64,000 bases of DNA from Butyricimonas synergistica DSM 23225 (GCF_000379665.1 NZ_KB903359.1:1331340-1395339), one strand, 5' to 3'. Counted from the first letter of the stretch, positions 19,407-29,903 are shown. The notes: a model not told the origin generated them from the sequence alone. Made by a program: numbers and translations.

Positions 19407-20126
19407 ATGGAAATACGTGCCGATCTGCATATTCACACCGTACTCTCGCCTTGCGGGGATCTGGAAATGAGCCCCGCGAACATCATTGGTATGGCTTTAC
19501 GGAAAGGCATTTCCCTCATCGGAATATCCGACCACAATTCTACCCGGCAAGCCCCGGTCATTCAAGAACTGGGAGAACGACAAGGACTCCGGGTACTTTG
19601 CGGTACGGAAATCAATTCCATCGAAGAAGTACACGCCCTTGCCTACTTCCCCACGTTGGAAAGGCTTGCCGAATTTCAAACTTATTTAGACCATCACCTA
19701 CCGAATATAAAAAACACCCCCGACAAATTCGGCTACCAGGTAGTAGTCAATGCCGAGGAACAAATCACTTACGAGGAGGAACGTCTGTTGATCTCCGCTT
19801 TAGATGTCGATCTCACTACCATAGAGCGGGTAGTACATTCCATGGAAGGCATCTTCATCCCGGCTCACATAGACAAATCCAGGTTCAGCATCCTCTCCCA
19901 ACTGGGATTCGTACCCAAGGATCTGCGATTCGAGGCTCTGGAACTCAGCTTCCGTATCACACCGGAAGAATTTCTCCAACAAAATGCTTATTTGTCCGGC
20001 AACCCGTTTATTCGTTCTTCCGATGCGCATTACGTGGAAGACATCGGGAAAATATATACCATACTTTCACTACCCAATTTATCATTTGATTCCATTCGGA
20101 ATGCCATCTTAAACTTAAAACCTTAA
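19407..20126 (+). CDS. PHP-domain metal-dependent phosphoesterase
   Basis: 239 residues, PHP fold of the TrpH/YciV kind. Metal ligands visible: His8 and His10 in ADLHIHT, Asp42-His43 in ISDHNS, Glu68 in GTEIN, His76 in EVHALAYF, His154 in IPAHIDKS, and Asp206 with His208 in SSDAHYVED. Relatives hydrolyse nucleotide or phosphate esters such as pAp or short RNA. PHP genes of this kind are found beside DRTGG and hydrogenase-like genes in anaerobes, so it may turn over a signalling nucleotide or dephosphorylate a partner. The gene is tightly packed: 11 bp after DRTGG and 12 bp before the unknown gene. Confidence 0.88.
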   Translation: MEIRADLHIHTVLSPCGDLEMSPANIIGMALRKGISLIGISDHNSTRQAPVIQELGERQGLRVLCGTEINSIEEVHALAYFPTLERLAEFQTYLDHHLPNIKNTPDKFGYQVVVNAEEQITYEEERLLISALDVDLTTIERVVHSMEGIFIPAHIDKSRFSILSQLGFVPKDLRFEALELSFRITPEEFLQQNAYLSGNPFIRSSDAHYVEDIGKIYTILSLPNLSFDSIRNAILNLKP

Positions 20127-20138
20127 AGATCGGAAATT

Positions 20139-20936
20139 ATGTTCATCGAAAACATGACAGCAGAAGAGATCATCAAAGAAACTCGGCGGGACTTGGCAGC
20201 TCTTGAAAATTACAAAGAAAAAATATGCCAAATCCACCGACGAGACTTCCTCTTTGCTAAAAAATACCCCGTGACCTTCCAACATGAATGGAGGTCGCCT
20301 GCCACACACAACAAATGGCGTGTCACGATCACGTGCCACAGCAAAAAAACTCGAGAAACACCCGAAACCTACTTTTACTCTCCTTATGCGACATCCAGAG
20401 GTACAGGGATCATTTTCCCTTTCTACGATCTGGATACCGAAGAATGGGCTTTCAGCCGGTTTACCGGGCATTTTTTCAGCCGCTACCGCAACCGCTATTT
20501 GATTCCCAACAATCTATGCACACCGGGCATGGATGTTATCGATTACTTCATTAAAGATAACATATCTTTTTCCCTATCAGAAAAAAAGAAAGAAGACAAT
20601 AGCTTTACCTGTTGCCTGAAAGACGGTATCGCTCTCGGAATTTTCGATAAAACCCTCACGGTCTTCCGCACGTTCGTGTCGCATGACATGCTCTTTAGAA
20701 TACAAAAACGGTCTTTACAATCCAGTATCGAAACTCAAAAAACACTGGATGACTTTCTCTTGAACAAACTTCCCAACTCCTACAAACAATATTGCCTGCA
20801 AGGACGCATCGGACGAGTTGCCGGACCGGAACCTGTACCCAAATTATCGTTGGACGACGTGAAGGACTTATTAAAAAACAAACCTAAAATTCCACTATTT
20901 TCACCACTCACGGGGAAAATAGAATTTGAGGAATAA
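20139..20936 (+). CDS. Unknown protein at the end of the hydrogenase sensor block
   Basis: 265 residues, not recognised. No signal peptide and no membrane segment. The N-terminus is a charged helix (MTAEEIIKETRRDLAALENYKEKI). The centre is rich in aromatic and basic residues (WRSPATHNKWRVTITC, YSPYATSRGTGIIFPFYD, FFSRYRNRYLIP). A helix ETQKTLDDFLLNKLPNSYKQY and an acidic tail follow. Cys residues are few and give no metal motif. Codon use is like the neighbours, and it starts 12 bp after the PHP stop, so it is part of this operon or a downstream add-on. The Arg/Tyr-rich middle hints at nucleic-acid or nucleotide binding; this is a guess. Confidence 0.75.
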   Translation: MFIENMTAEEIIKETRRDLAALENYKEKICQIHRRDFLFAKKYPVTFQHEWRSPATHNKWRVTITCHSKKTRETPETYFYSPYATSRGTGIIFPFYDLDTEEWAFSRFTGHFFSRYRNRYLIPNNLCTPGMDVIDYFIKDNISFSLSEKKKEDNSFTCCLKDGIALGIFDKTLTVFRTFVSHDMLFRIQKRSLQSSIETQKTLDDFLLNKLPNSYKQYCLQGRIGRVAGPEPVPKLSLDDVKDLLKNKPKIPLFSPLTGKIEFEE

Positions 20937-20992
20937 ATTTGTAAATAAAAACCATAGCTCCACCACTCCCTGCCCCCTAGGCTACCACATAA

Positions 20993-21072
20993 ACCAGCCA
21001 TGAACCAACCATAAACGTAGCATAGACGCCAATCTACGTTTATGCTTCGTTTATGATTGGTTCATGGCTGGT
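20993..21072. repeat. 80-bp imperfect inverted repeat
   Basis: Left arm 20993-21028 and right arm 21037-21072, 36 bp each, with three non-Watson-Crick positions (one of them a possible G-U) and an 8-bp loop. The arms begin and end ACCAGCCATGAACCAA / TTGGTTCATGGCTGGT. No T-run follows, so it is not a simple terminator. It could be a MITE-like remnant, an mRNA-stabilising 3' hairpin, or a protein site. Confidence 0.8.
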
Positions 21073-21180
21073 TCTTGAGGTAGAGTATCGGTAACTCAAG
21101 GGTTGAGCGGTCCGGAAGATTGGGTAAACAAATCTTTCATTAGAAACAATCTATATTATAGGCAATTTCCCCCTCAAACA

Positions 21181-21211
21181 CTTGTTCATTTCAAGAATTT
21201 CATTACATTTG
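21181..21211 (+). promoter_or_regulatory. Candidate promoter of the structural hydrogenase operon
   Basis: CTTG at 21181-21184 (3 of 4 to TTTG), 19 bp, then TACATTTG at 21204-21211 (full match to TAnnTTTG). The predicted start near 21218 gives a leader of about 60 bases before the ATG at 21280. It would let the HydABC genes be expressed apart from the sensor block. Confidence 0.5.
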
Positions 21212-21279
21212 AATCGAGATATTTTTCTTTAATACCTCATGAAAGAGAAAAAAACGAAGTCAAACTTAACAAGCGTGGA

Positions 21280-21828
21280 ATGCAAACGTTATCGGACCAT
21301 ATCTTAGATATAGCCCAAAACTCTATACGAGCCAAAGCCTCTCGTGTTGAAATCGACTTGCAAGAGGATCCGAGCACGGATTCCCTCACCTTCACCATCC
21401 GTGACAACGGGTGCGGGATGGATGAAGCCACGCTGGCAAAAGTAACCGACCCGTTTTTCACGAGCAGAACTGTACGGAAAGTGGGACTCGGAATCCCCCT
21501 GTTGAAACAGAATGCTGAAGCAACGGGAGGAACATTACAAATAGAATCAAAGCAAGGAGTAGGTACGACACTGGAAGCCAAGTTTTCCCTCACACATTGG
21601 GATCGTCCGCCACTGGGCGACATGGCAGGTTCTATCGTAATTCTTGTTTCGGCAAACCCTGATATTGAATTTATTTACCGGCATATCACGGAGAAAGGGT
21701 GTTACACGTTTGACACGGAAGAAGTAAAAGAAATCATGGAAGGAGTACCCGTTAACGATCCCGAAATCGTTATGGCATTGCGCCAAATGATACGGGAAAA
21801 TATAAAAGAAATAACACAAACAACATAA
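21280..21828 (+). CDS. Histidine-kinase-type (GHKL) ATPase of the hydrogenase operon
   Basis: 182 residues from the ATG at 21280. The frame continues upstream to a TTG at 21103 but without family similarity, and the promoter at 21181-21211 falls inside that extension. ATPase motifs: N box DIAQNSI (Asn14), G1 RDNGCGM (Asp42, Gly44, Gly46), and G2 GLGIPLLKQNAEATGGTL followed by QGVGTT. No HisKA dimerisation or sensor domain. The C-terminal 60 residues (SANPDIEFIYRHITEKG) are family specific. Such proteins recur directly upstream of HndB/HydB/HydA genes in fermenters. The substrate is not known. It is 25 bp from hndB, so they form one transcript. Confidence 0.85.
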   Translation: MQTLSDHILDIAQNSIRAKASRVEIDLQEDPSTDSLTFTIRDNGCGMDEATLAKVTDPFFTSRTVRKVGLGIPLLKQNAEATGGTLQIESKQGVGTTLEAKFSLTHWDRPPLGDMAGSIVILVSANPDIEFIYRHITEKGCYTFDTEEVKEIMEGVPVNDPEIVMALRQMIRENIKEITQTT

Positions 21829-21853
21829 GACAAAATAACCTTAATCATTTAAA

Positions 21854-22252
21854 ATGGAAAAAATCAAATCACTTGCAGACCTTAAACGCATTAAGGAAAA
21901 CGTACAGACGAAGATCGATCTTCGTGAAAAAAGCGAACAAGTGGAGAGCTTGGTTCAAATTAAAGTAGCCATGGCAACTTGCGGTATCGCCGCGGGAAGT
22001 AAAGAAACCATGAATTATTTTATCGAGAACCTGGAGAAAAACGGTATCGTTGCTGTCGTTACCCAAACGGGATGTATGGGGTATTGCTATGCGGAACCAA
22101 CAGTTGAAATTACCAAACCGGGAAAAGACCCCATCGTTTTCGGGCACGTTACCACCGAAAGAGCGGAAGAAATCATTCAAAAATATTTAAAGAATGACGA
22201 ACTGGTGGCTGACATCATTCCGGTAAATTTTGATACAATCAAAGACAGATAG
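21854..22252 (+). CDS. hndB: HndB-like thioredoxin-fold [2Fe-2S] ferredoxin
   Basis: 132 residues. A helical N-terminal part (SLADLKRIKENVQTKIDLRE) is followed by a thioredoxin-like ferredoxin fold: MATCGIAAGSKETM with Cys43, TQTGCMGYCYAEPTVEI with Cys74 and Cys78. Only three Cys are present; the second ligand position after CGIAAG is not Cys, as I recall for HndB relatives, so cluster ligation may be non-standard. In the Hnd complex this subunit passes electrons between the NADH-oxidising and hydrogenase parts. It lies 25 bp after the ATPase and 26 bp before hydB. Confidence 0.88.
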   Translation: MEKIKSLADLKRIKENVQTKIDLREKSEQVESLVQIKVAMATCGIAAGSKETMNYFIENLEKNGIVAVVTQTGCMGYCYAEPTVEITKPGKDPIVFGHVTTERAEEIIQKYLKNDELVADIIPVNFDTIKDR

Positions 22253-22278
22253 AACAACTAATCAAAACCCGAATATCT

Positions 22279-24069
22279 ATGAGTTATAAAATGCATGTCC
22301 TCGTTTGTGGTGGAACGGGATGTAGAGCATCTGCCAGCCAACAGATCATTACCCGGCTGGAAGAAAGTTTAAGAGAGAAAAACCTGGAGGACGAAGTTCA
22401 AGTCATCGCGACCGGTTGTTTCGGTTTTTGCGAGAAAGGACCGATCGTGAAAATCATGCCAGACAACACCTTCTACGTGCAGGTGAAGCCCGAGGATGCC
22501 GAAGAGATCGTGAATGAACACGTTATCAAAGGAAGAAAAGTAGAGAGATTATTATACAAAGACCCGGAGAAAAAAGAAGCCGTGAGCGATTCCAAGCACA
22601 TGGGATTCTACAAGAAACAACTTCGTATCGCCTTACGCAATTGCGGATTTATCAATCCCGAGAATATCGAGGAATATATCGCTCGTGACGGGTATTCCGC
22701 CCTGGCAAAATGTATCACCGAACTGAAACCGGAAGAGGTGATCCAGGAAATCAAATTATCCGGTTTACGCGGTCGTGGAGGCGGCGGTTTCCCTACCGGA
22801 TTGAAATGGGAATTTGCCAGCAAATACCAAGCTGACCAAAAATACGTGGTTTGTAATGCCGACGAGGGCGACCCAGGGGCATTCATGGACCGTTCTATCA
22901 TGGAGGGTGACCCTCATTCCGTGATAGAAGCAATGGCAATCTGCGGTTACAGTATCGGGGCTACCAAAGGTTTGGTGTATATCCGTGCAGAATACCCGCT
23001 TGCTATCCAACGTTTGAAAATTGCGATCCAACAAGCAAAAGAATATGGCTTGTTAGGACAAAATATTTTCGGTACCGATTTCACTTTTGACATCGAACTA
23101 CGCTACGGGGCGGGAGCTTTCGTGTGTGGAGAGGAAACCGCATTGATCCATTCCATGGAAGGACACCGCGGGGAACCGACCATGAAACCGCCTTTCCCGG
23201 CAGAATCAGGTTACCTGAATCGCCCGACCAACGTGAACAACGTGGAAACATTGGCAAATATCCCGGCTATCATCATGAAGGGAGCCAACTGGTTCAACAA
23301 AATCGGAACGGAACGCTCCAAGGGAACAAAAGTATTCGCTCTCGCCGGAAAGATCAACAACGTGGGACTTATCGAAGTACCCATGGGAACGACTTTACGG
23401 GAAGTTATTTACGAGATCGGTGGCGGTATCAAGAATGACAAAAAATTCAAAGCAGTACAAACAGGAGGTCCTTCAGGCGGTTGCTTGACAGAGAAACACC
23501 TCGATGTGCCTATCGACTTCGATAACTTGTTGGCATCCGGTTCTATGATGGGATCAGGTGGTATGATCGTTATGGACGAGGACGACTGTATGGTATCCGT
23601 GGCTAAATTCTACCTGGAATTTACCGTGGAAGAATCTTGCGGTAAATGTACGCCTTGCCGTGTTGGAAACAAACGCTTGCACGAGATTCTGGACAAAATC
23701 ACTCAAGGAAAAGGAACCATGGAAGACCTCGACACGCTGCGAAACCTCAGCCGCGTAATCAAGGATACAGCGCTTTGCGGATTGGGACAAACTTCCCCGA
23801 ACCCGGTACTGTCGACTATTGATAACTTCTATGACGAATATCTAGCTCACATTAAGGACAAAAAATGCCCGGCAGGGAAATGTAAGGCATTATTGATGTA
23901 CCACATCGATCCGGAACTGTGTATCGGCTGTGGCTTGTGCGCACGCAACTGTCCGGTGGACGCTATCGTGGGAGAACGAAAAGAACCACATTTCATCAAT
24001 ACCGCAAAATGTATCAAGTGTGGCGCTTGTATGGAGAAATGTAAGTTCAAAGCGGTTAGCACGAGATAA
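22279..24069 (+). CDS. hydB: HydB/HndC flavin subunit of the bifurcating hydrogenase
   Basis: 596 residues. Oxidises or reduces NAD(H) via FMN and splits electrons between NADH and ferredoxin. Domains: N-terminal thioredoxin-like [2Fe-2S] (Cys10, 15, 47, 51); NuoF core with the FMN loop GLRGRGGGGFPTG at 162-174 and the NADH segment ADEGDPGAF; a [4Fe-4S] site ESCGKCTPC plus a later Cys (454, 457, 460, 500); and two C-terminal ferredoxin clusters (548/551/554/558 and 578/581/584/588). This domain set is the known architecture of T. maritima HydB and Desulfovibrio HndC. It is followed by a 59-bp spacer before hydA. Confidence 0.97.
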   Translation: MSYKMHVLVCGGTGCRASASQQIITRLEESLREKNLEDEVQVIATGCFGFCEKGPIVKIMPDNTFYVQVKPEDAEEIVNEHVIKGRKVERLLYKDPEKKEAVSDSKHMGFYKKQLRIALRNCGFINPENIEEYIARDGYSALAKCITELKPEEVIQEIKLSGLRGRGGGGFPTGLKWEFASKYQADQKYVVCNADEGDPGAFMDRSIMEGDPHSVIEAMAICGYSIGATKGLVYIRAEYPLAIQRLKIAIQQAKEYGLLGQNIFGTDFTFDIELRYGAGAFVCGEETALIHSMEGHRGEPTMKPPFPAESGYLNRPTNVNNVETLANIPAIIMKGANWFNKIGTERSKGTKVFALAGKINNVGLIEVPMGTTLREVIYEIGGGIKNDKKFKAVQTGGPSGGCLTEKHLDVPIDFDNLLASGSMMGSGGMIVMDEDDCMVSVAKFYLEFTVEESCGKCTPCRVGNKRLHEILDKITQGKGTMEDLDTLRNLSRVIKDTALCGLGQTSPNPVLSTIDNFYDEYLAHIKDKKCPAGKCKALLMYHIDPELCIGCGLCARNCPVDAIVGERKEPHFINTAKCIKCGACMEKCKFKAVSTR

Positions 24070-24075
24070 TTGAGA

Positions 24076-24112
24076 ATTGAAAATTGAAAATTGCTTAGGC
24101 AACCTGCTAAGC
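24076..24112 (+). repeat. AATTG repeat and small hairpin between hydB and hydA
   Basis: ATTGAAAATTGAAAATTG at 24076-24093 is a tandem repeat, the reverse complement of which recurs in variant form at 63820-63843. It runs into GCTTAG (24093-24098) and CTAAGC (24107-24112), a 6-bp stem. It may tune the hydB/hydA ratio; no terminator T-run is present. Confidence 0.55.
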
Positions 24113-24128
24113 CAAGGAGATTTTAAAG

Positions 24129-25901
24129 ATGGAAAATAATATAACACTAAAAATAGATAACCGAGAAATCAGCGTTCCCAAGGGAACCACGATTCTTGAA
24201 GCAGCCCGGGAACTGGGTATCGACATACCCACCCTTTGCTACATGAACCTGAAAGATTTATGCATCAAAAACGCCCCGGCATCCTGCCGTATCTGCGTGG
24301 TTGAGGTGGAAGGCAGAAAGAACCTGGCTCCCTCTTGCGCCACCCGGTGCGAGAATAATATGGTGGTACGTACCAATACTATGCGCGTGTTGAACGCACG
24401 TCGGGTCGTGTTGGAATTGATGTTATCCGACCACCCATCAGATTGTTTGGTATGTGCCAAATCCGGAAATTGCGAATTACAAGACACCGCAATCAAACTA
24501 GGTATCCGGGAAATTCCTTTCGCCGGAGAGAAATCAGAATTCAAAGTAGATTTATCCCCCTCTATCCGCAGGGATGCCTCCAAATGTATTTACTGCCGCC
24601 GTTGCGAGATGATGTGTAACGACGTACAAACTGTCGGTGCACTGGGTGCCGTAAATCGCGGATTCTCATCCGTAGTAATGCCCGCTTTCGACGAAGCGTT
24701 GATTGACTCCGAATGTACATTCTGCGGACAGTGCGTTGCCGTATGCCCAGTGGGCGCATTGACAGAATTATCACACACGAATCGATTGATTAACGATTTG
24801 GCAAACCCAAGCAAGACCGTGATCGTTCAGACAGCACCAGCCGTGCGTGCCGCTTTAGGCGAAGAGTTCGGTTTACCGGCAGGGACATCTGTAACCGGGA
24901 AAATGGTTGCCGCTTTACGTCAATTAGGCTTCGCTAAAGTATTCGATACCGATTTCGCTGCCGACTTAACCATCATGGAGGAAGGTACCGAATTACTGGG
25001 ACGTCTGAATGCATTCCTGAATGGCGACAAGGAGGTGAAATTACCTATTATCACGTCATGCTGCCCGGGTTGGGTGAACTTCTTCGAGAAACAATTCCCC
25101 GATTTACTGGACAGACCGTCAAGCGCACGTTCACCGCAACAAATGTTCGGGGCGATTGCCAAAACTTACTGGGCAGAAAAAATGGGTATCAAACGTGAAG
25201 ATTTGATCGTGGTATCCGTGATGCCTTGTTTAGCTAAGAAATTTGAAAGCGAACGTGACGAATTCAAAACAAACGGCGACCCGGATGTAAATTACTCTAT
25301 TTCCACCCGCGAATTAGCTGCCTTGATTAAAGAAACGAACATCAACTTCATGCAATTGCCCGATGAGGACTTCGACGCACCATTAGGAGAATCTACGGGC
25401 GCCGCAGTAATCTTCGGAGCATCGGGAGGTGTGATGGAAGCAGCTTTGCGTACCGCTTACGAGATTCAGACAGGAAAAACGCTGGAAAACGTAGACTTCG
25501 AGGGAGTTCGAGGTATCGAGAATTTGAAAGAAGCGACTATCGACGTGGACGGTTTCGAGTTGAAAGTAGCCGTTGCCCATAGCTTGGGAACCGCCCGCAA
25601 ACTCATGAATGAACTTCGTGCAGGAACCTGCAAATACCACGCTATCGAGGTTATGGCTTGTCCCGGCGGATGTATCGGTGGCGGCGGTCAACCGTTCCAT
25701 CACGGAGATTCCGCTCGCATAAAAGCCCGCGCGAAAGCTCTTTACACGGAAGACGCGGAGAAAAGTTTCAGGAAATCGCACGAGAATCCTTACATCGTTT
25801 CGTTGTACGAGGAATTCTTGGGTAAACCCATGAGCGAGAGAGCACATCATTTATTGCACACGTGCTATTTCAACAGAGGAAAAGAGATTATTGAACAATA
25901 A
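24129..25901 (+). CDS. hydA: Catalytic subunit of [FeFe] hydrogenase (HydA/HndD, group A3 type)
   Basis: 590 residues. Reversible H2 formation. Order: [2Fe-2S] domain (Cys37, 53, 56, 70); His-Cys3 [4Fe-4S] with His102, Cys106, 109, 115; two [4Fe-4S] clusters (153/156/159/163 and 196/199/202/206); H-cluster domain with TSCCPGW at 309-315, MPCLAKKFE from 365, and MACPGGCIGGGG from 509 (Cys511, Cys515). A small-subunit tail ends at FNRGKEIIEQ. All catalytic Cys, including the proton-relay one, are kept. With NuoE- and NuoF-like partners this is an NAD- and ferredoxin-dependent bifurcating enzyme. Maturases HydEFG are not in this window. Confidence 0.97.
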   Translation: MENNITLKIDNREISVPKGTTILEAARELGIDIPTLCYMNLKDLCIKNAPASCRICVVEVEGRKNLAPSCATRCENNMVVRTNTMRVLNARRVVLELMLSDHPSDCLVCAKSGNCELQDTAIKLGIREIPFAGEKSEFKVDLSPSIRRDASKCIYCRRCEMMCNDVQTVGALGAVNRGFSSVVMPAFDEALIDSECTFCGQCVAVCPVGALTELSHTNRLINDLANPSKTVIVQTAPAVRAALGEEFGLPAGTSVTGKMVAALRQLGFAKVFDTDFAADLTIMEEGTELLGRLNAFLNGDKEVKLPIITSCCPGWVNFFEKQFPDLLDRPSSARSPQQMFGAIAKTYWAEKMGIKREDLIVVSVMPCLAKKFESERDEFKTNGDPDVNYSISTRELAALIKETNINFMQLPDEDFDAPLGESTGAAVIFGASGGVMEAALRTAYEIQTGKTLENVDFEGVRGIENLKEATIDVDGFELKVAVAHSLGTARKLMNELRAGTCKYHAIEVMACPGGCIGGGGQPFHHGDSARIKARAKALYTEDAEKSFRKSHENPYIVSLYEEFLGKPMSERAHHLLHTCYFNRGKEIIEQ

Positions 25902-25918
25902 TTATTCGGAATATCATT

Positions 25919-26395
25919 ATGACACAAATATCATTAGCAAAGTGCAAAGTTGACCAGCTGGTAAAACTGTGTGAAGAGTTCGGGAACCAAGAGGGAGAGT
26001 TAATCAACGTCCTACACAAAGCACAAGAATTAGTTGGCTACCTTCCGAGAGAAGTACAGGAAGTAATTGCTCGTCAACTAAATATACCCGTTTCAAAAGT
26101 GTACGGGGTTGTAACCTTCTATTCTTTCTTCACCATGACCCCAAAAGGGGAACACCCGATTTCCGTGTGCATGGGTACCGCTTGTTATGTACGCGGCGCA
26201 GAGAAAGTGCTGGATGAATTCAAACGAGTTTTGAAAATCAACGTTGGAGAAACTACCCCTGACGGGAAATTCTCTCTTACCAGTTTACGTTGCGTGGGTG
26301 CTTGCGGGCTCGCTCCGGTTGTACTAATCGGAGAAAAAGTATACGGACGGGTAACACCCGGAGAAGTAGAGAAGATTCTAAAAGAATTTAACTAA
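25919..26395 (+). CDS. hydC: HydC/HndA NuoE-like [2Fe-2S] subunit
   Basis: 158 residues, the gamma subunit of the bifurcating hydrogenase. A helical N-terminal bundle (ELINVLHKAQELVGYLPREVQE) is followed by the thioredoxin-like ferredoxin: CMGTACYVRGA with Cys84 and Cys89, CVGACGLAPVV with Cys125 and Cys129. All four ligands are present in the NuoE pattern. It starts 17 bp after hydA and ends the operon at a strong terminator. Confidence 0.97.
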   Translation: MTQISLAKCKVDQLVKLCEEFGNQEGELINVLHKAQELVGYLPREVQEVIARQLNIPVSKVYGVVTFYSFFTMTPKGEHPISVCMGTACYVRGAEKVLDEFKRVLKINVGETTPDGKFSLTSLRCVGACGLAPVVLIGEKVYGRVTPGEVEKILKEFN

Positions 26396-26400
26396 AATAG

Positions 26401-26436
26401 AAACGGGCGATCGATTGATCGCCCGTTTTATTTTTA
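26401..26436 (+). terminator. Intrinsic terminator of the hydrogenase operon
   Basis: A perfect 12-bp stem, AAACGGGCGATC with GATCGCCCGTTT, a GATT loop, then TATTTTTA. It starts 5 bp past the hydC stop. No equally good T-run exists on the other strand for the opposing kinase gene. Confidence 0.93.
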
Positions 26437-26499
26437 AAGTATAGTTCAAACAATTTGTCGTTACACAACAACCTGCAAGTGATTTTACCATAGGTAAAA

Positions 26500-27639
<1,140 letters not shown>

Positions 27640-27678
27640 ACACATCGTATTATTTAATAACGCACGTAATTACAGCTA

Positions 27679-27686
27679 CAAATGTA
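27679..27686 (-). promoter_or_regulatory. Candidate -7 element of the hybrid kinase gene
   Basis: The minus strand reads TACATTTG, a full match to TAnnTTTG, about 40 bp before the start codon. A well-spaced TTTG is not found, only the A-run at 27701-27709. Confidence 0.35.
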
Positions 27687-27731
27687 CAAACTATAATTCA
27701 CAAAAAAAAACGCTACATCGTAGCAATATTA

Positions 27732-27739
27732 TATATTTG
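27732..27739 (+). promoter_or_regulatory. Candidate -7 element of the receiver gene
   Basis: TATATTTG, a full match to TAnnTTTG, with a predicted start near 27746 and the ATG at 27769, preceded by a purine-rich AGAAGGAGAG. No TTTG at -33. Confidence 0.4.
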
Positions 27740-27768
27740 CAAGCATAAAGAGAAGGAGAGCGTTCGTT

Positions 27769-28134
27769 ATGAATAAAAGTATTTTGATTGTCGATAATAA
27801 ACCCGAGATCACAAAGGTTGTCATGATACAGTTATCTAAAGATTACGAAGTACATTCGGAAGGCAACCCAATTGAGGCTTTGGCATGGATGTATGCCGGG
27901 AATGTTCCGGACTTGATTATATCGGATATTAATATGCCGGAAATGGATGGCAAAACATTTTTGAAACATCTGAAAGCTAGTTCGAGGTTCAACTTTATTC
28001 CCGTGATTATTCTATCCTGTTTGGAGAGTAGCACTAACCGAATCGAATTACTGGAAGCTGGAGCTTCTGACTTTTTACTAAAGCCTTTTAATCCACGAGA
28101 ATTAAAAACCAGAGTACGGAATCTATTGAAATAA
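27769..28134 (+). CDS. Stand-alone response-regulator receiver protein
   Basis: 121 residues, one receiver domain only. Phospho-acceptor Asp53 in ISDINMPEMDG, Ser83 in IILSC and Lys105 in LLKPF are in place. The usual acidic pair that holds Mg2+ is Asp9-Asn10 (IVDNKPE) rather than Asp-Asp, which may weaken phosphorylation or make it depend on partner binding. No DNA-binding output, so it acts by protein contact or as a phosphate shuttle. It is divergently transcribed from the receiver-kinase hybrid across a 123-bp gap. Confidence 0.92.
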   Translation: MNKSILIVDNKPEITKVVMIQLSKDYEVHSEGNPIEALAWMYAGNVPDLIISDINMPEMDGKTFLKHLKASSRFNFIPVIILSCLESSTNRIELLEAGASDFLLKPFNPRELKTRVRNLLK

Positions 28135-28162
28135 CAAAGTGCTATATCACAAAATGCAAATA

Positions 28163-28206
28163 AAATACCCGAAAGCAATACTACACTATATCACTTTCGG
28201 GTATTT
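28163..28206. terminator. Shared bidirectional terminator
   Basis: A perfect 13-bp stem, AAATACCCGAAAG (28163-28175) with CTTTCGGGTATTT (28194-28206). It lies between the convergent receiver gene (plus) and the ABC-F gene (minus); the minus-strand transcript continues in a T-rich TTTATTTT. Confidence 0.8.
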
Positions 28207-28227
28207 ATAAAAAATTGATTTATAAAA

Positions 28228-29841
<1,614 letters not shown>

Positions 29842-29864
29842 TTATCTTTTTCTAAAAACGCCCG

Positions 29865-29896
29865 CAAAGGTACGCGTTAAAAAGTTGCCATGCAAC
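29865..29896 (-). promoter_or_regulatory. Candidate promoter of the ABC-F gene
   Basis: On the minus strand GTTG (29896-29893), 20 bp, then TACCTTTG (29872-29865), a full TAnnTTTG match. The predicted start is about 20 bp before the ATG. The -33 lies within the rfbD terminator hairpin. Confidence 0.45.
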
Positions 29897-29903
29897 TTTT
29901 TAA
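29877..29903 (-). terminator. Terminator hairpin overlapping the rfbD stop codon
   Basis: TTAAAAAGTTGC (29877-29888) and GCAACTTTTTAA (29892-29903) form a 12-bp perfect stem with a 3-base loop. The minus transcript ends GCAACTTTTTAA, whose last codon is the rfbD stop, so the stem encodes the last amino acids (Ala-Thr-Phe-stop). It works as an intrinsic terminator with the T-run inside the stem. Confidence 0.7.

Larger units (their letters stand above)
20937..21279. other. 343-bp gap between the sensor and structural hydrogenase blocks
   Basis: No gene is visible. It holds the long inverted repeat at 20993-21072 and a candidate promoter at 21181-21211. An open frame continuous with the downstream ATPase reaches back to a TTG at 21103, but those 59 codons show no family similarity. 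Confidence 0.7.

Noticed and set aside
19355-20089. Out-of-frame open frame of 244 codons over the PHP gene
   Set aside because: The PHP frame contains all metal ligands; the overlapping frame is Arg/His/Ser-rich and featureless.
21103-21279. N-terminal extension of the hydrogenase-operon ATPase from a TTG
   Set aside because: No similarity to the family and a good promoter lies inside it; the ATG at 21280 starts exactly at the ATPase fold.
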